Assembly (NCBI RefSeq): GCF_004514425.2
Contig: NZ_MYFN02000005.1
Coordinates: 1 to 64,000, forward strand
Length of the DNA: 64,000 nt
Origin: Shinella sumterensis
GTDB lineage: Bacteria; Pseudomonadota; Alphaproteobacteria; Rhizobiales; Rhizobiaceae
Direction: 5' to 3'
Made by a program: the position numbers and the translations under genes. This document shows, piece by piece, positions 8,444 through 19,479 of this stretch (positions within the stretch are counted from its first letter, which is position 1; each line of letters opens with the position of its first letter). The notes beneath the pieces were generated by a model, which saw only the letters and a list, made by a program, of their open reading frames with translations, was not told where the DNA came from and searched no databases.

Positions 8444-8661
8444 GATGAACTCCAGAAAAATCACAAGCAGGCGGACGGCGGAACCGTCCATTGCCGCAAA
8501 GCCTGTCACGCAATCGGCTGGCAGACAGCAGGAGATGCGAGAAGCAGGCTGTCCGGTGGCTGAGGTAAAGGCTTTGCGGGCGCTTTGCAAGCGTAATACA
8601 TGCGCGATCTGCGGCTTGCGAGGTATAGAATTCTAAAGCGCGGCCCGGAACGGCCCGGCAC

Positions 8662-9081
8662 TCAGTCGTCGCCTTCGCCCGGATAATCGTGCAGGCGGTC
8701 GATCTCGCGGCGTTCGCGCTTGGTGGGCCGGCCGGCGCCGCGCTCGCGCGTGGCCTGGGCGAAGAGATTGCGCTCCTCGCGCGGCGGCGGGGGCGGCGTC
8801 ATGTCGCTGTAGAGAAGGCGGGCCTCCTCATAGGGGCCGCGGCGCTCGCCGGTCTGGAGCACCTTCACCACCATGTCGTGGCGCTCGAGCGAAAGCACGA
8901 CGACATCACCGGGACGCACGGCATAGGAGGGCTGGCGGATGGCGAGATCGTTGACGCGCACATCGCCCGCCTCGACGGACTTCGCCGCCAGCGAGCGCGA
9001 CTTGCGCAGGCGCGCGAAGAACAGCCACTTGTCGATGCGCTGTCGCGCCTGACCGGCCGGCTGTTCCTCGTCGCGCGCCAT
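8662..9081 (-). CDS. RNA-binding S4 domain protein (Hsp15-like)
   Basis: A 139-residue basic protein with an S4 RNA-binding domain at residues ~14-60 (RIDKWLFFARLRKSRSLAAK) and a charged tail with PTKRERREIDRL. Related Hsp15/HslR proteins bind stalled 50S subunits carrying peptidyl-tRNA. It begins 3 nt after the helicase stop, so the two are co-transcribed and perhaps coupled, which hints at a shared role in RNA handling. A five-proline run in the middle is unusual but common to rhizobial copies as far as I recall. Confidence 0.87.
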   Translation of the reverse strand: MARDEEQPAGQARQRIDKWLFFARLRKSRSLAAKSVEAGDVRVNDLAIRQPSYAVRPGDVVVLSLERHDMVVKVLQTGERRGPYEEARLLYSDMTPPPPPREERNLFAQATRERGAGRPTKRERREIDRLHDYPGEGDD

Positions 9082-9084
9082 GGC

Positions 9085-12000
9085 TTACTTCTTCAGCTGC
9101 TCCTTGAGCGCCGCGAGCTTTGCGAAGGGCGAATCCGGATCGATCGGCTTCTCCTTGCGGGGCGGACGGGCCTCGAACTTCGCCTGTTGCGGCTTTCCGC
9201 CGCGCTCGTTGCGCTCGCCGCGCTGCTCGTTGCGGTCGCGGTTGCCGCCCTGCGGCTTTCCGTCGCGGCCGCCGCGATTCTGGTCGGGACGGCCGCGGCC
9301 GCCTTCGCGACGCTCGCCGCGTTCACCGCGCTCCCCGGCCTGCTGGCCGCGGTTGCGGTCGCCGCCACGGCGTTCGCCACGCTCGGGCCGCTCGCCGCCA
9401 TGGCGGTGGCCGCCCTGGCGCTGGTTGTCGTGGCGCGAACCCGGACGCCAGAGAAGCACGGGCTTGGCCTCGACCGGCTCGGCGCTTTCGCCGGCAGCCT
9501 CGGGGGCTGCGGCATCCAATGCGGCCGGGGCTTCCGCGGTCTCGGCGGCCGGCGTCTCTTCAACGGGCGTTTCGGACGCGGGTGCTTCCGCGACGGGGGC
9601 TTCGCCTGCCGTTTCCTCGGCAGCGTCGGCCTGCGCCTCGTCGGCATCGCCATCCTGCTCGCCTGCGGCGTCCGCCGGAGTGGCAGCACCCGCATCGGCC
9701 GGGGCCTGGGCGGCAAGGAAGGCGGCGGCCTCTTCGGCGGTCACGCTGTCGGCGCGGTAGCCGAGACCCTTGAGGATCTCTTCCATGTCGTCGGGCGTGG
9801 CGCCGAGGATGGAAAGCATGGCGGTCGTCGCGGTGAAGCGGCGGCCGTCATAGGCGCCGTCCGGACGCGGCGTGCCCGGCTTCCACTGAAGCAGCGGACG
9901 GATGAGGTCGGCGAGACGCTCGAGAATGTCGATGCGCACGGCGCGCTTGCCGAGGAACCGGAAGCCGGCGAGCTTGTAGAAGGTGCGCTCATAGCTCGGA
10001 TCGGTGACGACCGACGTGCGGCCGGCGGCGAGGACCGGGATGAGATCGCCATAGCCCGGCTTGTCGAGGCCGTCGTTCTTCAGCGCCCAGAGCAGCGTGA
10101 TGAGTTCGGCCGGGGCCGGCTTCAGTAGTGCGGGCATGAAGATGTGGTAGGCGCCGAAGCGGATGCCGTGCTTGCGCATGGAGGCGCGGCCGTCCTGGTC
10201 GAGCGACTTCACGTCGTCGGCCACGTCACGGCGGAACAGCACGCCGAGGTTTTCGACGAGCTGGAAGGCCAGGCCCTTGGCGAGACCCTGCAGGTCTTCC
10301 GCACGGGAAAGATCGTCGAGCGGCTTCAGGACGGTGGCGATGTGATGGTTCACGAAACGCTCGATGCGGGCGGCGACATGGTCGCGCGCATTGCCCGTCA
10401 GCTGCTCGTCGGAGAGCAGGATGACGCGCGGGCGCATGATGTGATCGGACGCGGCAAGACGGGCGACGGGATCGCCGAGCCAGCGCACGGTGCCGTCGGA
10501 ACCGAGCGCGAGGTCGCCATTGCCGGCCGCATGCAGGCGCGCGGCCCGGGCTTCGAACTCCAGCGCGAGCGCCTTCTGCGCAGCCGCCTGCACGGCCTTC
10601 GCATCGGGACCTTCCGTTCCGGAGACGAGCGTGAACCGGAAACCGGCCAACTGCCCGACATGATGTCCTTCCACGAAGACATCGCCATTCACACTGATTT
10701 CAGCTTCCAGCATCGCATTCTCTCTCAGGCGCTTCATGAGCACAGATGTCCTGCGATCAACAAAGCGTTTCGTCAACCGTTCATGTAACGCATCGGACAA
10801 TCGGTCTTCGATTTCCCGCGTCTTTTCCTGCCAGTGTGTCGGATCGGCAAGCCATCCGGGCCGATTCGACACATAGGTCCACGTCCTTATCTGCGCGATT
10901 CGCGCCGAAAGCGTGTCGATCTCGCCATCCGTGCGATCCGAGCGGCGGACCTGGTCGGCCATGAAGTCCTCGTTGACCGTGCCGCGCCGGACGAGATCCG
11001 CATAGAGCGTCGAGATGAGGTCGGCATGCTGGGCCGGGGTGATGCGGCGATAGTCGGGCAGCGCGCAGGCTTCCCACAGCTTTTCGACGCGCTCGGGCGT
11101 GGTGGCGAGCTCACGGATATCGGGATAGCGCGACAGGTGCTCCAGCGCCTGCTGGTCGACCGCCGGAAGCGCCCGCGTCAGCCCGCCGATCGGCGGGGCG
11201 GCCTCGAGCGACAGGCGAAGCGATTGCAGCGAGGAATAGTCGAAGCGGGTCGTGCGCCATTGAAGAACCTTGACCGGATCGAACTGGTGCGTCTCGATGC
11301 GCTCGACAAGCTCCTCGTCGAAGGGATCGACGCGGCCCGTGACACCGAACGTGCCGTCGCGCAGGTGCCGGCCGGCGCGGCCGGCGATCTGGGCAAGCTC
11401 GGCCGGATTGAGATTGCGGAACTGGTAGCCGTCGAACTTGCGGTCCTGCGCGAAGGCGACATGGTCGACATCGAGGTTGAGGCCCATGCCGATCGCGTCC
11501 GTCGCGACGAGATATTCGACATCGCCCTCCTGGTAAAGCGCGACCTGTGCATTGCGGGTGCGCGGCGAAAGTGCGCCGAGCACCACGGCCGCCCCGCCGC
11601 GCTGGCGACGGATGAGCTCGGCGATGGCGTAGACCTCGTCGGCCGAGAAGGCGACGATGGCCGTGCGCTGCGGCAGGCGGGTGATCTTCTTGGAGCCGGA
11701 ATAGAACAGCTGGGAAAGCCGCGGACGCTCGATGACATGGATGCCCGGCAGCATCTGCTCGAGGATCGGCTTCATGGTGCCCGCACCCAAAAGCAGCGTC
11801 TCGTCGCGCCCGCGCAGATGCAGCACCCGGTCGGTGAAGATGTGGCCGCGCTCCAGATCGCCGGCAAGCTGCACCTCGTCGATGGCGACGAAGGAGGCGC
11901 GCGTCTCGCGCGGCATGGCCTCCACCGTGCAGACCGAAAAGCGCGCCATATGCGGCGTGATCTTCTCCTCGCCGGTGATGAGCGCGACATTGTGCTGGCC

Positions 12001-12219
12001 GACCCGCTCGACGAGGCGCGTATAGACCTCGCGCGCCAGAAGGCGCAGAGGCAGGCCGATAATGCCCGTCTCATGTGCCACCATGCGTTCGATTGCGTAG
12101 TGGGTCTTGCCCGTATTGGTCGGGCCGAGCACCGCGGTGACCCCGCGGCCGCTCACAATCATGGGTGCTTGCGACAAGACATGCCCCGGCTGGTTCCGTT
12201 TCCGGCAACAGATGCCCAT
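9085..12219 (-). CDS. SUV3-like DExH RNA helicase with RG-rich tail
   Basis: About 1044 residues. The N-terminal ~450 form a superfamily 2 helicase: motif I GPTNTGKT near residue 35, motif II DEVQ near 115, motif VI in AQIAGRAGR. The DEVQ box and GPTNTGKTHYA match the mitochondrial SUV3/Suv3p type rather than DEAD-box proteins. The middle carries further conserved helical regions. The last ~250 residues are low complexity: an Ala/Glu/Pro-rich acidic stretch, then Arg-Gly repeats (GERGERGERREGG), likely disordered and RNA-binding. Bacterial members are poorly characterised. Possible starts are TTG 12237, ATG 12219 (GGTGG 5 nt upstream, preferred) and ATG 12162 just before the helicase core. 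It is in operon with the S4 protein. Confidence 0.88.
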   Translation of the reverse strand: MGICCRKRNQPGHVLSQAPMIVSGRGVTAVLGPTNTGKTHYAIERMVAHETGIIGLPLRLLAREVYTRLVERVGQHNVALITGEEKITPHMARFSVCTVEAMPRETRASFVAIDEVQLAGDLERGHIFTDRVLHLRGRDETLLLGAGTMKPILEQMLPGIHVIERPRLSQLFYSGSKKITRLPQRTAIVAFSADEVYAIAELIRRQRGGAAVVLGALSPRTRNAQVALYQEGDVEYLVATDAIGMGLNLDVDHVAFAQDRKFDGYQFRNLNPAELAQIAGRAGRHLRDGTFGVTGRVDPFDEELVERIETHQFDPVKVLQWRTTRFDYSSLQSLRLSLEAAPPIGGLTRALPAVDQQALEHLSRYPDIRELATTPERVEKLWEACALPDYRRITPAQHADLISTLYADLVRRGTVNEDFMADQVRRSDRTDGEIDTLSARIAQIRTWTYVSNRPGWLADPTHWQEKTREIEDRLSDALHERLTKRFVDRRTSVLMKRLRENAMLEAEISVNGDVFVEGHHVGQLAGFRFTLVSGTEGPDAKAVQAAAQKALALEFEARAARLHAAGNGDLALGSDGTVRWLGDPVARLAASDHIMRPRVILLSDEQLTGNARDHVAARIERFVNHHIATVLKPLDDLSRAEDLQGLAKGLAFQLVENLGVLFRRDVADDVKSLDQDGRASMRKHGIRFGAYHIFMPALLKPAPAELITLLWALKNDGLDKPGYGDLIPVLAAGRTSVVTDPSYERTFYKLAGFRFLGKRAVRIDILERLADLIRPLLQWKPGTPRPDGAYDGRRFTATTAMLSILGATPDDMEEILKGLGYRADSVTAEEAAAFLAAQAPADAGAATPADAAGEQDGDADEAQADAAEETAGEAPVAEAPASETPVEETPAAETAEAPAALDAAAPEAAGESAEPVEAKPVLLWRPGSRHDNQRQGGHRHGGERPERGERRGGDRNRGQQAGERGERGERREGGRGRPDQNRGGRDGKPQGGNRDRNEQRGERNERGGKPQQAKFEARPPRKEKPIDPDSPFAKLAALKEQLKK

Positions 12220-12437
12220 CGCAGCCACCGATGGCAAGGGGCAAGGCGAAATGCGCCGGATTTTCCGATGTTTTGCCGGCTCATGGAACAGCCGCGGAAC
12301 GAAACGGAGACGAATCGCTGACTCGCCCGCATTCCGGCTTTGTTCACCGCAAGTGCTTGATCGGACTCACGATCCCGCCACAAGATGCTGAATCGGACCC
12401 AAGACGGTGCACGGTTACTTGAAACCGAAAATGCCTT

Positions 12438-13019
12438 TCACACCGGATGATCGTAGATATCCGTGCCGTCCCAGGCGCTTCCGGTGTCGTAGAGGGGGAA
12501 CACCTCTTCGGTGAGGTAGGGGCCGCCGCCGACGGATTCCTTGGAGGACATCAGCACGAAGCGGTTCACCATGAAGGGGGCGGTGTGGAAATTGCCGCGG
12601 CCGGTAAGGTAGCGCGCGACATCCTCGGTGCGGGCATTGCGCAGGCGCGCCAGCGTGACATGCGGCGTGAACTTGCGCGGATCGGCCGGCAGGCCGAGCC
12701 GCTGGCAGATGCGTTCGATTTCAGCCTGCAGCGCATACATTTCCGGCGCCTGCGTGACGCCGGCGAAGACGGAATGGGGCTTCTTCGACCCGAAGGAGCC
12801 GATGCCGGACAGCGCCAGCTGGAATTCCGGCCGCTCGATGCGGTCGAGCCGGTCGACCACCTCGTCGGCCGTGCGGCCGTCGATGTCGCCGATGAAACGA
12901 AGGGTTATGTGGAAGTTCTCGACATCGATCCAGCGGGCTCCGGGAAGGCCGCCTCTCAAAAGCGAGAGGCTCATCGCCGCGTTGCGCGGCACTTCGAGGG
13001 CGACGAAAAGTCTCGGCAT
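12438..13019 (-). CDS. thpR: RNA 2',3'-cyclic phosphodiesterase ThpR (LigT family)
   Basis: A 193-residue 2H phosphoesterase with both catalytic motifs, HITL (residues 37-40) and HVTL (120-123), at the usual spacing. It hydrolyses RNA 2',3'-cyclic phosphate ends to 2'-phosphomonoesters and can ligate tRNA halves in vitro. Its length is normal. It lies between the esterase gene and the helicase gene on the same strand, but 220 bp separate it from the helicase, so co-transcription is uncertain. Confidence 0.92.
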   Translation of the reverse strand: MPRLFVALEVPRNAAMSLSLLRGGLPGARWIDVENFHITLRFIGDIDGRTADEVVDRLDRIERPEFQLALSGIGSFGSKKPHSVFAGVTQAPEMYALQAEIERICQRLGLPADPRKFTPHVTLARLRNARTEDVARYLTGRGNFHTAPFMVNRFVLMSSKESVGGGPYLTEEVFPLYDTGSAWDGTDIYDHPV

Positions 13020-13101
13020 GATGACCTCTCCCTACTGGAATGTAACGTCAGCGAATCACGCAAAGCCGTTTCGCGCAACCCTAATTTCGCACCCGCGAGA
13101 A

Positions 13102-13746
13102 TTACTCCCCGGCCTTGAGGGAGGTCAGGAAACGTTCGGCGGCCGGAAGCATCGCCTGCACCATCGCATCCACGCCTTTCGCGTTGGGGTGCATGCCGTC
13201 CTCCAGCTGGAGATCGGCCTTGGTGACGACGCCTTCGAGGAAGAACGGATAGAGCGGCACGTCGTGCTTCTCGGCAAGCTTGCCGTAGACGGCGTTGAAG
13301 CGCTCGGCATATTCGGGGCCCATGTTCGGCGGCGCGAGCATGCCGGCGAGCAACACGGCGATGCCGCGCTCCTTCAGCCGCGTGATCATCGTGTCGAGGT
13401 TCTTTTCGGTCTCTTCGGGCGCAATGCCGCGCAGCGCATCGTTGGCGCCGAGTTCGAGGATCACGCCCTGCGTGCCGTCGGGGATCGACCAGTCGAGGCG
13501 CGCAAGGCCGCCGGAGGTCGTATCGCCGGAAACGCCGGCATTGGCGATCTCCACCTCATGCCCCTTGGCGCGCAGGGCGGCTTCCAGCTTGACGGGGAAG
13601 GCATCGCCCGCCGGAAGCTGGTAGCCGGCCATCAGGCTGTCACCGAAACCGACGAGCTTGACGGGCTCGGCGCGCGCGGCACCGACGGATAACAAAGCTG
13701 TGATCGCAAGGGCGGTTAAAAATCCGAGCGTCGCTTTAAACGCCAT
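13102..13746 (-). CDS. SGNH-hydrolase arylesterase, TesA-like
   Basis: A 214-residue protein with a signal peptide (cleavage near ARA|EPVK, residue 26), so periplasmic. GDSL-family blocks are complete: GFGDSL with nucleophile Ser37, NAGVSGDT (block II), GAND (100-103) and DGMHPN, giving Asp183/His186 of the triad. This matches E. coli TesA, a thioesterase/protease/lysophospholipase. As in E. coli, where tesA is divergent from ybbA-ybbP, it is back to back with an ABC system here (59 bp between starts), which strengthens the assignment. Confidence 0.9.
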   Translation of the reverse strand: MAFKATLGFLTALAITALLSVGAARAEPVKLVGFGDSLMAGYQLPAGDAFPVKLEAALRAKGHEVEIANAGVSGDTTSGGLARLDWSIPDGTQGVILELGANDALRGIAPEETEKNLDTMITRLKERGIAVLLAGMLAPPNMGPEYAERFNAVYGKLAEKHDVPLYPFFLEGVVTKADLQLEDGMHPNAKGVDAMVQAMLPAAERFLTSLKAGE

Positions 13747-13805
13747 GGCGAGGTTCCTAGATTGCTGGCATTGCGGTTCTTCACAATCATATAGGGCAGA
13801 ATTCC

Positions 13806-14515
<710 letters not shown>

Positions 14516-14519
<4 letters not shown>

Positions 14520-17068
14520 GGATCGGTGCGGTCCTCAAACAGTTTCCGCTTGCCCTTCGCCTGGCGCTGCGCGAGATGCGCGGCGGCCTGAAGGGCTTCT
14601 ACATCTTCCTCGCCTGCATCGCGCTCGGCACGGCGGCCATTGCCGGCGTCAATTCTGTTTCCAGCGCCATCACGCAGGCGATCGCCTCGCAAGGCCAGTC
14701 GCTATTGGCCGGCGACGTGCGTTTCGAGCTGCGCAACCGCACGGCGACGCCGGAGGAAATGGCCTATTTCCAGGGCCTCGGCGACGTGTCGCTGTCGACC
14801 GGGCTGCGCTCCATGGCGCGCCTGCCCGACGGGTCCGACCAGACGCTGGTGGAGGCGCGCGGCGTCGACGGCGCCTATCCGCTCTACGGCGCGCTGGAAA
14901 CCGTGCCGCAACAGCCCTCCGCCGACCTGATGGCCCGGCAGGGCGACGCCTGGGGCGCCATCGTCGCGCCGCTGCTGCTCGACCGGCTCAACATCGCCGT
15001 CGGCGACGAGATCCTGCTCGGCAATGCGAAGATCAAGGTGACGGCGACCATGGCGCGCGAGCCGGATGCCGTTTCCGAAGGGTTCGGGCTTGCCCCGCGC
15101 CTGATGCTTTCGCAAGAGGCCTTGCAGGCCAGCGGACTGGTCCAGACCGGCAGCCTCGTCGAAAACGCCTACCGCATCCGCCTGACCAATCCCGATGCAT
15201 CCATCGCGACGATCCGGGACGATTCGGCAAAGGCGTTCCCGACCGCGGGATGGTCGATCCGCACCGCCGACAGCGCGGCCCCCTCGCTCACCGCCAACAT
15301 CAGGCGCTTCTCGCAGTTCCTGACGCTGGTCGGCCTCACGGCGCTGATCGTCGGCGGCGTGGGCGTGGCGAATGCGGTGCGGGCCTATCTCGATTCCAAG
15401 CGCTCGGTCATCGCCACCTTCAAATGCCTGGGTGCGCCGGCCTCGCTGGTGGCGCTCGTCTATCTCACGCAGATCGCGCTGATTGCGGCCGTCGGCATTC
15501 TCATCGGCCTCGTCGCGGGTGCGCTGATGCCGCTCGTTGCCATGCAGTTCCTCGAGGGCGTGCTGCCGGTGCCGGCCGAGGCGCAGCTTTATCCCTCCGC
15601 TCTGCTGCTGGCCGCCGTCTTCGGCCTTCTGACGGCGCTCGCCTTCGCCATCATGCCGCTCGGCCATGCCCGCGAGGTGCCGGCGACGGCGCTGTTCCGC
15701 GAACAGGGATTCCAATCGTCACGCCTGCCGAGCTGGCCCTATGTGCTGGGTGCTGCCGCATTCCTCGCGGCACTGGCGGGACTGGCGATCTTCACCGCCT
15801 ATGACCGCTACATCGCCTCGGTGTTCCTCGGCGCCATCGCCTTCGCCTTCGTGGTGCTGCGCGCCGTCGCCATGCTGATCACGGCAATCGCCAAACGCAG
15901 CCCGCGGGTGAACTCGCCCTCGCTCAGGCTCGCCATCGGCAACATCCATCGGCCGGGCGCGCTCACGTCCTCGGTCGTGCTGTCGCTCGGCCTGGGGCTC
16001 GCGCTGCTGGTGACGCTGACGCTGATCGACGGCAATTTGCGCCGTGAGCTGACCGGCAGCCTGCCGGACCGCGCGCCGAACTTCTTCTTCGTCGACATCC
16101 AGGGCAGCGAGCTCGACGGCTTCCGCGACGTGCTCTCCGCCAACATGCCCGACGGCAAGATCATCGAGGTGCCGATGCTGCGCGGCCGCGTGATGGAGCT
16201 GAACGGCGTGGATGTCGCCAAGGTGGAGGTACCGCCGGAGGGTCAATGGGTGCTGCGCGGCGATCGCGGCATCACCTATGCGAAGAACGTGCCGGAGAAT
16301 TCCACCCTGAGCGCGGGCGAATGGTGGCCGGAGGATTATACGGGCGAACCGCTCGTCTCGTTCTCGACCGACGAGGGTCGCGAACTGGGCCTGAAGCTCG
16401 GTGACACCGTGACCGTCAACGTGCTCGGCCGCAACATCACGGCGCGCATCGCCAACTTCCGCAATGTCGAGTGGGAATCGCTGTCGATCAACTTCGTGAT
16501 GGTCTTCTCGCCCAACACCTTCGCCGGCGCGCCGCATGCCTGGCTCGCCACCGTGATCGATCCGGGCGCGACGGCGGCGCAGGAAGCCGCGACGCTGAGA
16601 GCCATCACCAATGCCTATCCGACCGTGACCAGCGTGCGCGTCAAGGATGCACTCGATGTGGTGAACGAGCTGGTCGGCCAGCTGGCGACCGCCATCCGCG
16701 CGGCCGCCGCCGTGGCGCTGATCGCCTCCATCCTGGTGCTGGCCGGCGCGCTGGCCGCCGGCAACCGGGCACGCGTGCACGATGCCGTCGTCCTGAAGAC
16801 GCTGGGCGCCACCCGCGCCACGCTGATCCGCGCCTTCAGCTACGAGTACCTGATGCTCGGGCTGGCGACGGCGCTGTTTGCGCTCTTTGCCGGCGGCGTA
16901 TCGGCCTGGTTCGTGGTGGCCCGCATCATGAAGCTGCCGTCGAGCTTCCTGCCTGATGTGGCCGTGATGACGGTGGCGACGGCGCTGATCATGACGGTCG
17001 GTATCGGCCTGGCCGGGACGTGGCGCATTCTGGGACAGAAGGCGGCACCGGTGCTGCGGGAGCTCTAA
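14516..17068 (+). CDS. FtsX-family ABC permease, YbbP-like
   Basis: An 850-residue membrane protein with the duplicated FtsX architecture: an N-terminal TM helix, a large periplasmic domain, three TM helices near residues 265-400, then a second set with another periplasmic domain and three C-terminal TM helices (ANAVRAYLDSKRSVIATFKC and VHDAVVLKTLGATRATLI are the family's coupling segments). E. coli YbbP is about 804 residues. It is translated in overlap with the ATPase gene. It probably handles a lipid or envelope substrate together with the neighbouring esterase; the substrate itself is not shown by the sequence. Confidence 0.9.
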
Positions 17069-17259
17069 ATCGCACGCCCCGCCATTCTCCCTGGGGTCGC
17101 AGGTCTTGTGCACAACACAATTGATGCGCATATTTACGTCAGGCAAGCTGGAGCCCCGCAGCGGCTGCCCGGACCCGGAAAAAGCGTTTCGAACCGTCGA
17201 AGCGAATAACCGGGCGCCCGACACCGTATAGACCATGGGGCTTGAACATAGAGGAAAAC

Positions 17260-18003
17260 ATGGCTGATCTCCGTAACTACCAGACTCGAACGGTGAACAC
17301 CGGCGCTCAGGCCGGCGCCGTCATCGACGAGAGCCTGCGCGCCTACATGCTTCGGGTCTACAACCTGATGGCATTGGGTCTCGCGATCACGGGTGTCGTC
17401 GCCTACTTCGCTTCGCAGGCTGCCTTTGCCGGCGGCCAGCTCACGAGCTTCGGCTACGCCATCTATGTGAGCCCGCTGAAGTGGGTCGTGATGCTCGCCC
17501 CGCTCGCCCTCGTCTTCTTCCTGAGCTTCCGCATCCAGTCGATGAGCGTCGGCGCGGCGCAGACGACGTTCTGGATCTATGCGGGCCTGATGGGCCTGTC
17601 GCTCTCGTCGATCTTCCTGGTCTACACGGGCGCCAGCATCGCGCAGACCTTCTTCGTCTCGGCCGCCGCCTTTGGCGCGCTGTCGCTGTTCGGCTACACG
17701 ACGAAGCGTGATCTCTCCGCGATGGGCTCGTTCCTGATCATGGGCCTGTTCGGCCTGATCATCGCCTCGCTCGTCAACCTGTTCCTCAAGTCGTCGGCGC
17801 TCGACTTCGCCGTCTCCGCGATCGGCGTTCTCGTCTTCGCCGGCCTGACCGCCTGGGACACGCAGAAGATCAAGGAAATGTACTTCGAAGCAGACGACAC
17901 CGCCGTGGCCGGCCGCAAGGCCATCATGGGCGCGCTGACGCTCTACCTCGACTTCATCAACCTCTTCCTCTTCCTGCTGCGCTTCCTCGGCAACCGCGAG
18001 TAA
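17260..18003 (+). CDS. Bax inhibitor-1/YccA family membrane protein
   Basis: A 247-residue protein with seven transmembrane segments and the BI-1 family features, including LRVYNLMALGLAITG near the N-terminus and the C-terminal YLDFINLFLFLLRFLGNR. Bacterial members such as YbhL/YccA are inner-membrane proteins; YccA modulates FtsH, and other homologues form pH-dependent calcium leaks. The ATG at 17260 has GAGGAA ahead; an upstream TTG at 17242 is less likely. It is monocistronic, closed by a strong terminator. Confidence 0.92.
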   Translation: MADLRNYQTRTVNTGAQAGAVIDESLRAYMLRVYNLMALGLAITGVVAYFASQAAFAGGQLTSFGYAIYVSPLKWVVMLAPLALVFFLSFRIQSMSVGAAQTTFWIYAGLMGLSLSSIFLVYTGASIAQTFFVSAAAFGALSLFGYTTKRDLSAMGSFLIMGLFGLIIASLVNLFLKSSALDFAVSAIGVLVFAGLTAWDTQKIKEMYFEADDTAVAGRKAIMGALTLYLDFINLFLFLLRFLGNRE

Positions 18004-18030
18004 GCCCGGCAGCCGAAGGGCTGGTCATCG

Positions 18031-18059
18031 AAACCCCGCCGGAGACGGCGGGGTTTTTT
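18031..18059 (+). terminator. Intrinsic terminator of the BI-1 gene
   Basis: Stem AACCCCGCC (18032-18040), loop GGAGAC, stem GGCGGGGTT (18047-18055), then TTTT. It lies 28 nt past the stop and separates this gene from ispG. Confidence 0.93.
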
Positions 18060-18210
18060 ATGGTGCGCTCTCCTTTGGCGTGCCCCTGCGGCGATCAAAT
18101 CGTCGCGCCTGCCGGGGCCTGCGGTTGACAAGCCCCTTTTCCTGCGCCACCTGAGGGCAAAGGCCGCGCTGCAAGCCCCGCGCGGCCGCGTTCGCGCAAG
18201 AGGCTCCAAA

Positions 18211-19464
18211 ATGTCCTTCTCCTTCGACTTTGAACCGAAGCCGCGGCGCCAGTCCGTCGGTGTCGATGTCGGCGGCGTGCTGGTCGGCGGCGGCGCGCCT
18301 GTCGTCGTCCAGTCGATGACCAACACCGATACCGCCGATATCGATGGCACGGTGGCCCAGGTCGCAGCCCTGCATCGCGCCGGTTCGGAAATCGTGCGCA
18401 TCACCGTCGACCGCGACGAGAGTGCGGCCGCCGTGCCGAAGATCCGCGAGCGCCTGGAGCGTCTGGGCCTCGACGTGCCGCTCGTCGGCGACTTCCACTA
18501 TATCGGCCACAAGCTGCTGGCCGATCACCCGGCCTGCGCCGAGGCGCTGGCGAAATACCGCATCAATCCCGGCAATGTCGGCTTCAAGGACAAGAAGGAC
18601 AAGCAGTTCTCGGCCATCGTCGAGACCGCCATCCGCTACGACAAGCCGGTGCGCATCGGCGTCAACTGGGGCTCGCTCGACCAGGAGCTCCTGACCCGGC
18701 TGATGGACGAGAACCAGGACAGGGGCTCGCCGCTCACCGCCCAGCAGGTGATGCGCGAGGCGATCTGCCAGTCGGCGCTGCTTTCGGCCGAGATGGCCGA
18801 GGAGATCGGCCTGCCGAGGAGCCGCATCATCCTCTCGGCCAAGGTGTCGGCCGTGCAGGACCTCATCGCCGTCTACGCCATGCTCTCGTCGCGCTCCGAC
18901 CATGCGCTGCATCTCGGCCTCACCGAAGCCGGCATGGGCACCAAGGGCGTCGTCGCCTCCTCCGCCTCGCTCGGCATTCTCATGCAGCAGGGCATCGGCG
19001 ACACGATCCGTATCTCGCTGACGCCCGAGCCCGGCGGAGACCGCACCCGCGAGGTGCAGGTGGCGCAGGAACTGCTGCAGGTCATGGGCTTCCGCCAGTT
19101 CATTCCCGTCGTCGCCGCCTGTCCGGGATGCGGCCGCACCACCTCCACGGTGTTTCAGGAACTCGCCCAGAAGATCCAGGACGACATCCGCAAGAACATG
19201 CCGGTGTGGCGCGGGAAATATCCCGGCGTCGAAGGCCTCAAGGTCGCCGTCATGGGCTGCATCGTCAACGGGCCGGGCGAAAGCAAGCATGCCGATATCG
19301 GCATCTCGCTGCCCGGCACGGGCGAACTGCCGATCGCGCCCGTCTATATCGACGGCAAGAAGGCGATGACGCTGCGCGGCACCAACATCGCCGGCGACTT
19401 CGAGGCGCTGGTCAACGACTATATCGAGAAGCGCTACGGCCAGGGCCAGGCGGCGGCGGAATGA
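18211..19464 (+). CDS. ispG: 4-hydroxy-3-methylbut-2-enyl diphosphate synthase IspG
   Basis: A 417-residue enzyme of the MEP isoprenoid pathway, converting MEcPP to HMBPP. The [4Fe-4S] ligands are Cys304 and Cys307 (CPGCGRT) and Cys350 ([10 protein letters not shown]), with Glu357 the usual fourth ligand. The TIM-barrel half begins with [12 protein letters not shown]. The length fits the alphaproteobacterial form. It needs a reductant such as flavodoxin or ferredoxin. It stands alone; the 150 bp ahead holds its promoter. The end product feeds IspA, encoded 2 kb away. Confidence 0.97.
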   Translation: MSFSFDFEPKPRRQSVGVDVGGVLVGGGAPVVVQSMTNTDTADIDGTVAQVAALHRAGSEIVRITVDRDESAAAVPKIRERLERLGLDVPLVGDFHYIGHKLLADHPACAEALAKYRINPGNVGFKDKKDKQFSAIVETAIRYDKPVRIGVNWGSLDQELLTRLMDENQDRGSPLTAQQVMREAICQSALLSAEMAEEIGLPRSRIILSAKVSAVQDLIAVYAMLSSRSDHALHLGLTEAGMGTKGVVASSASLGILMQQGIGDTIRISLTPEPGGDRTREVQVAQELLQVMGFRQFIPVVAACPGCGRTTSTVFQELAQKIQDDIRKNMPVWRGKYPGVEGLKVAVMGCIVNGPGESKHADIGISLPGTGELPIAPVYIDGKKAMTLRGTNIAGDFEALVNDYIEKRYGQGQAAAE

Positions 19465-19479
19465 GCCTTCCGGCGCGGC

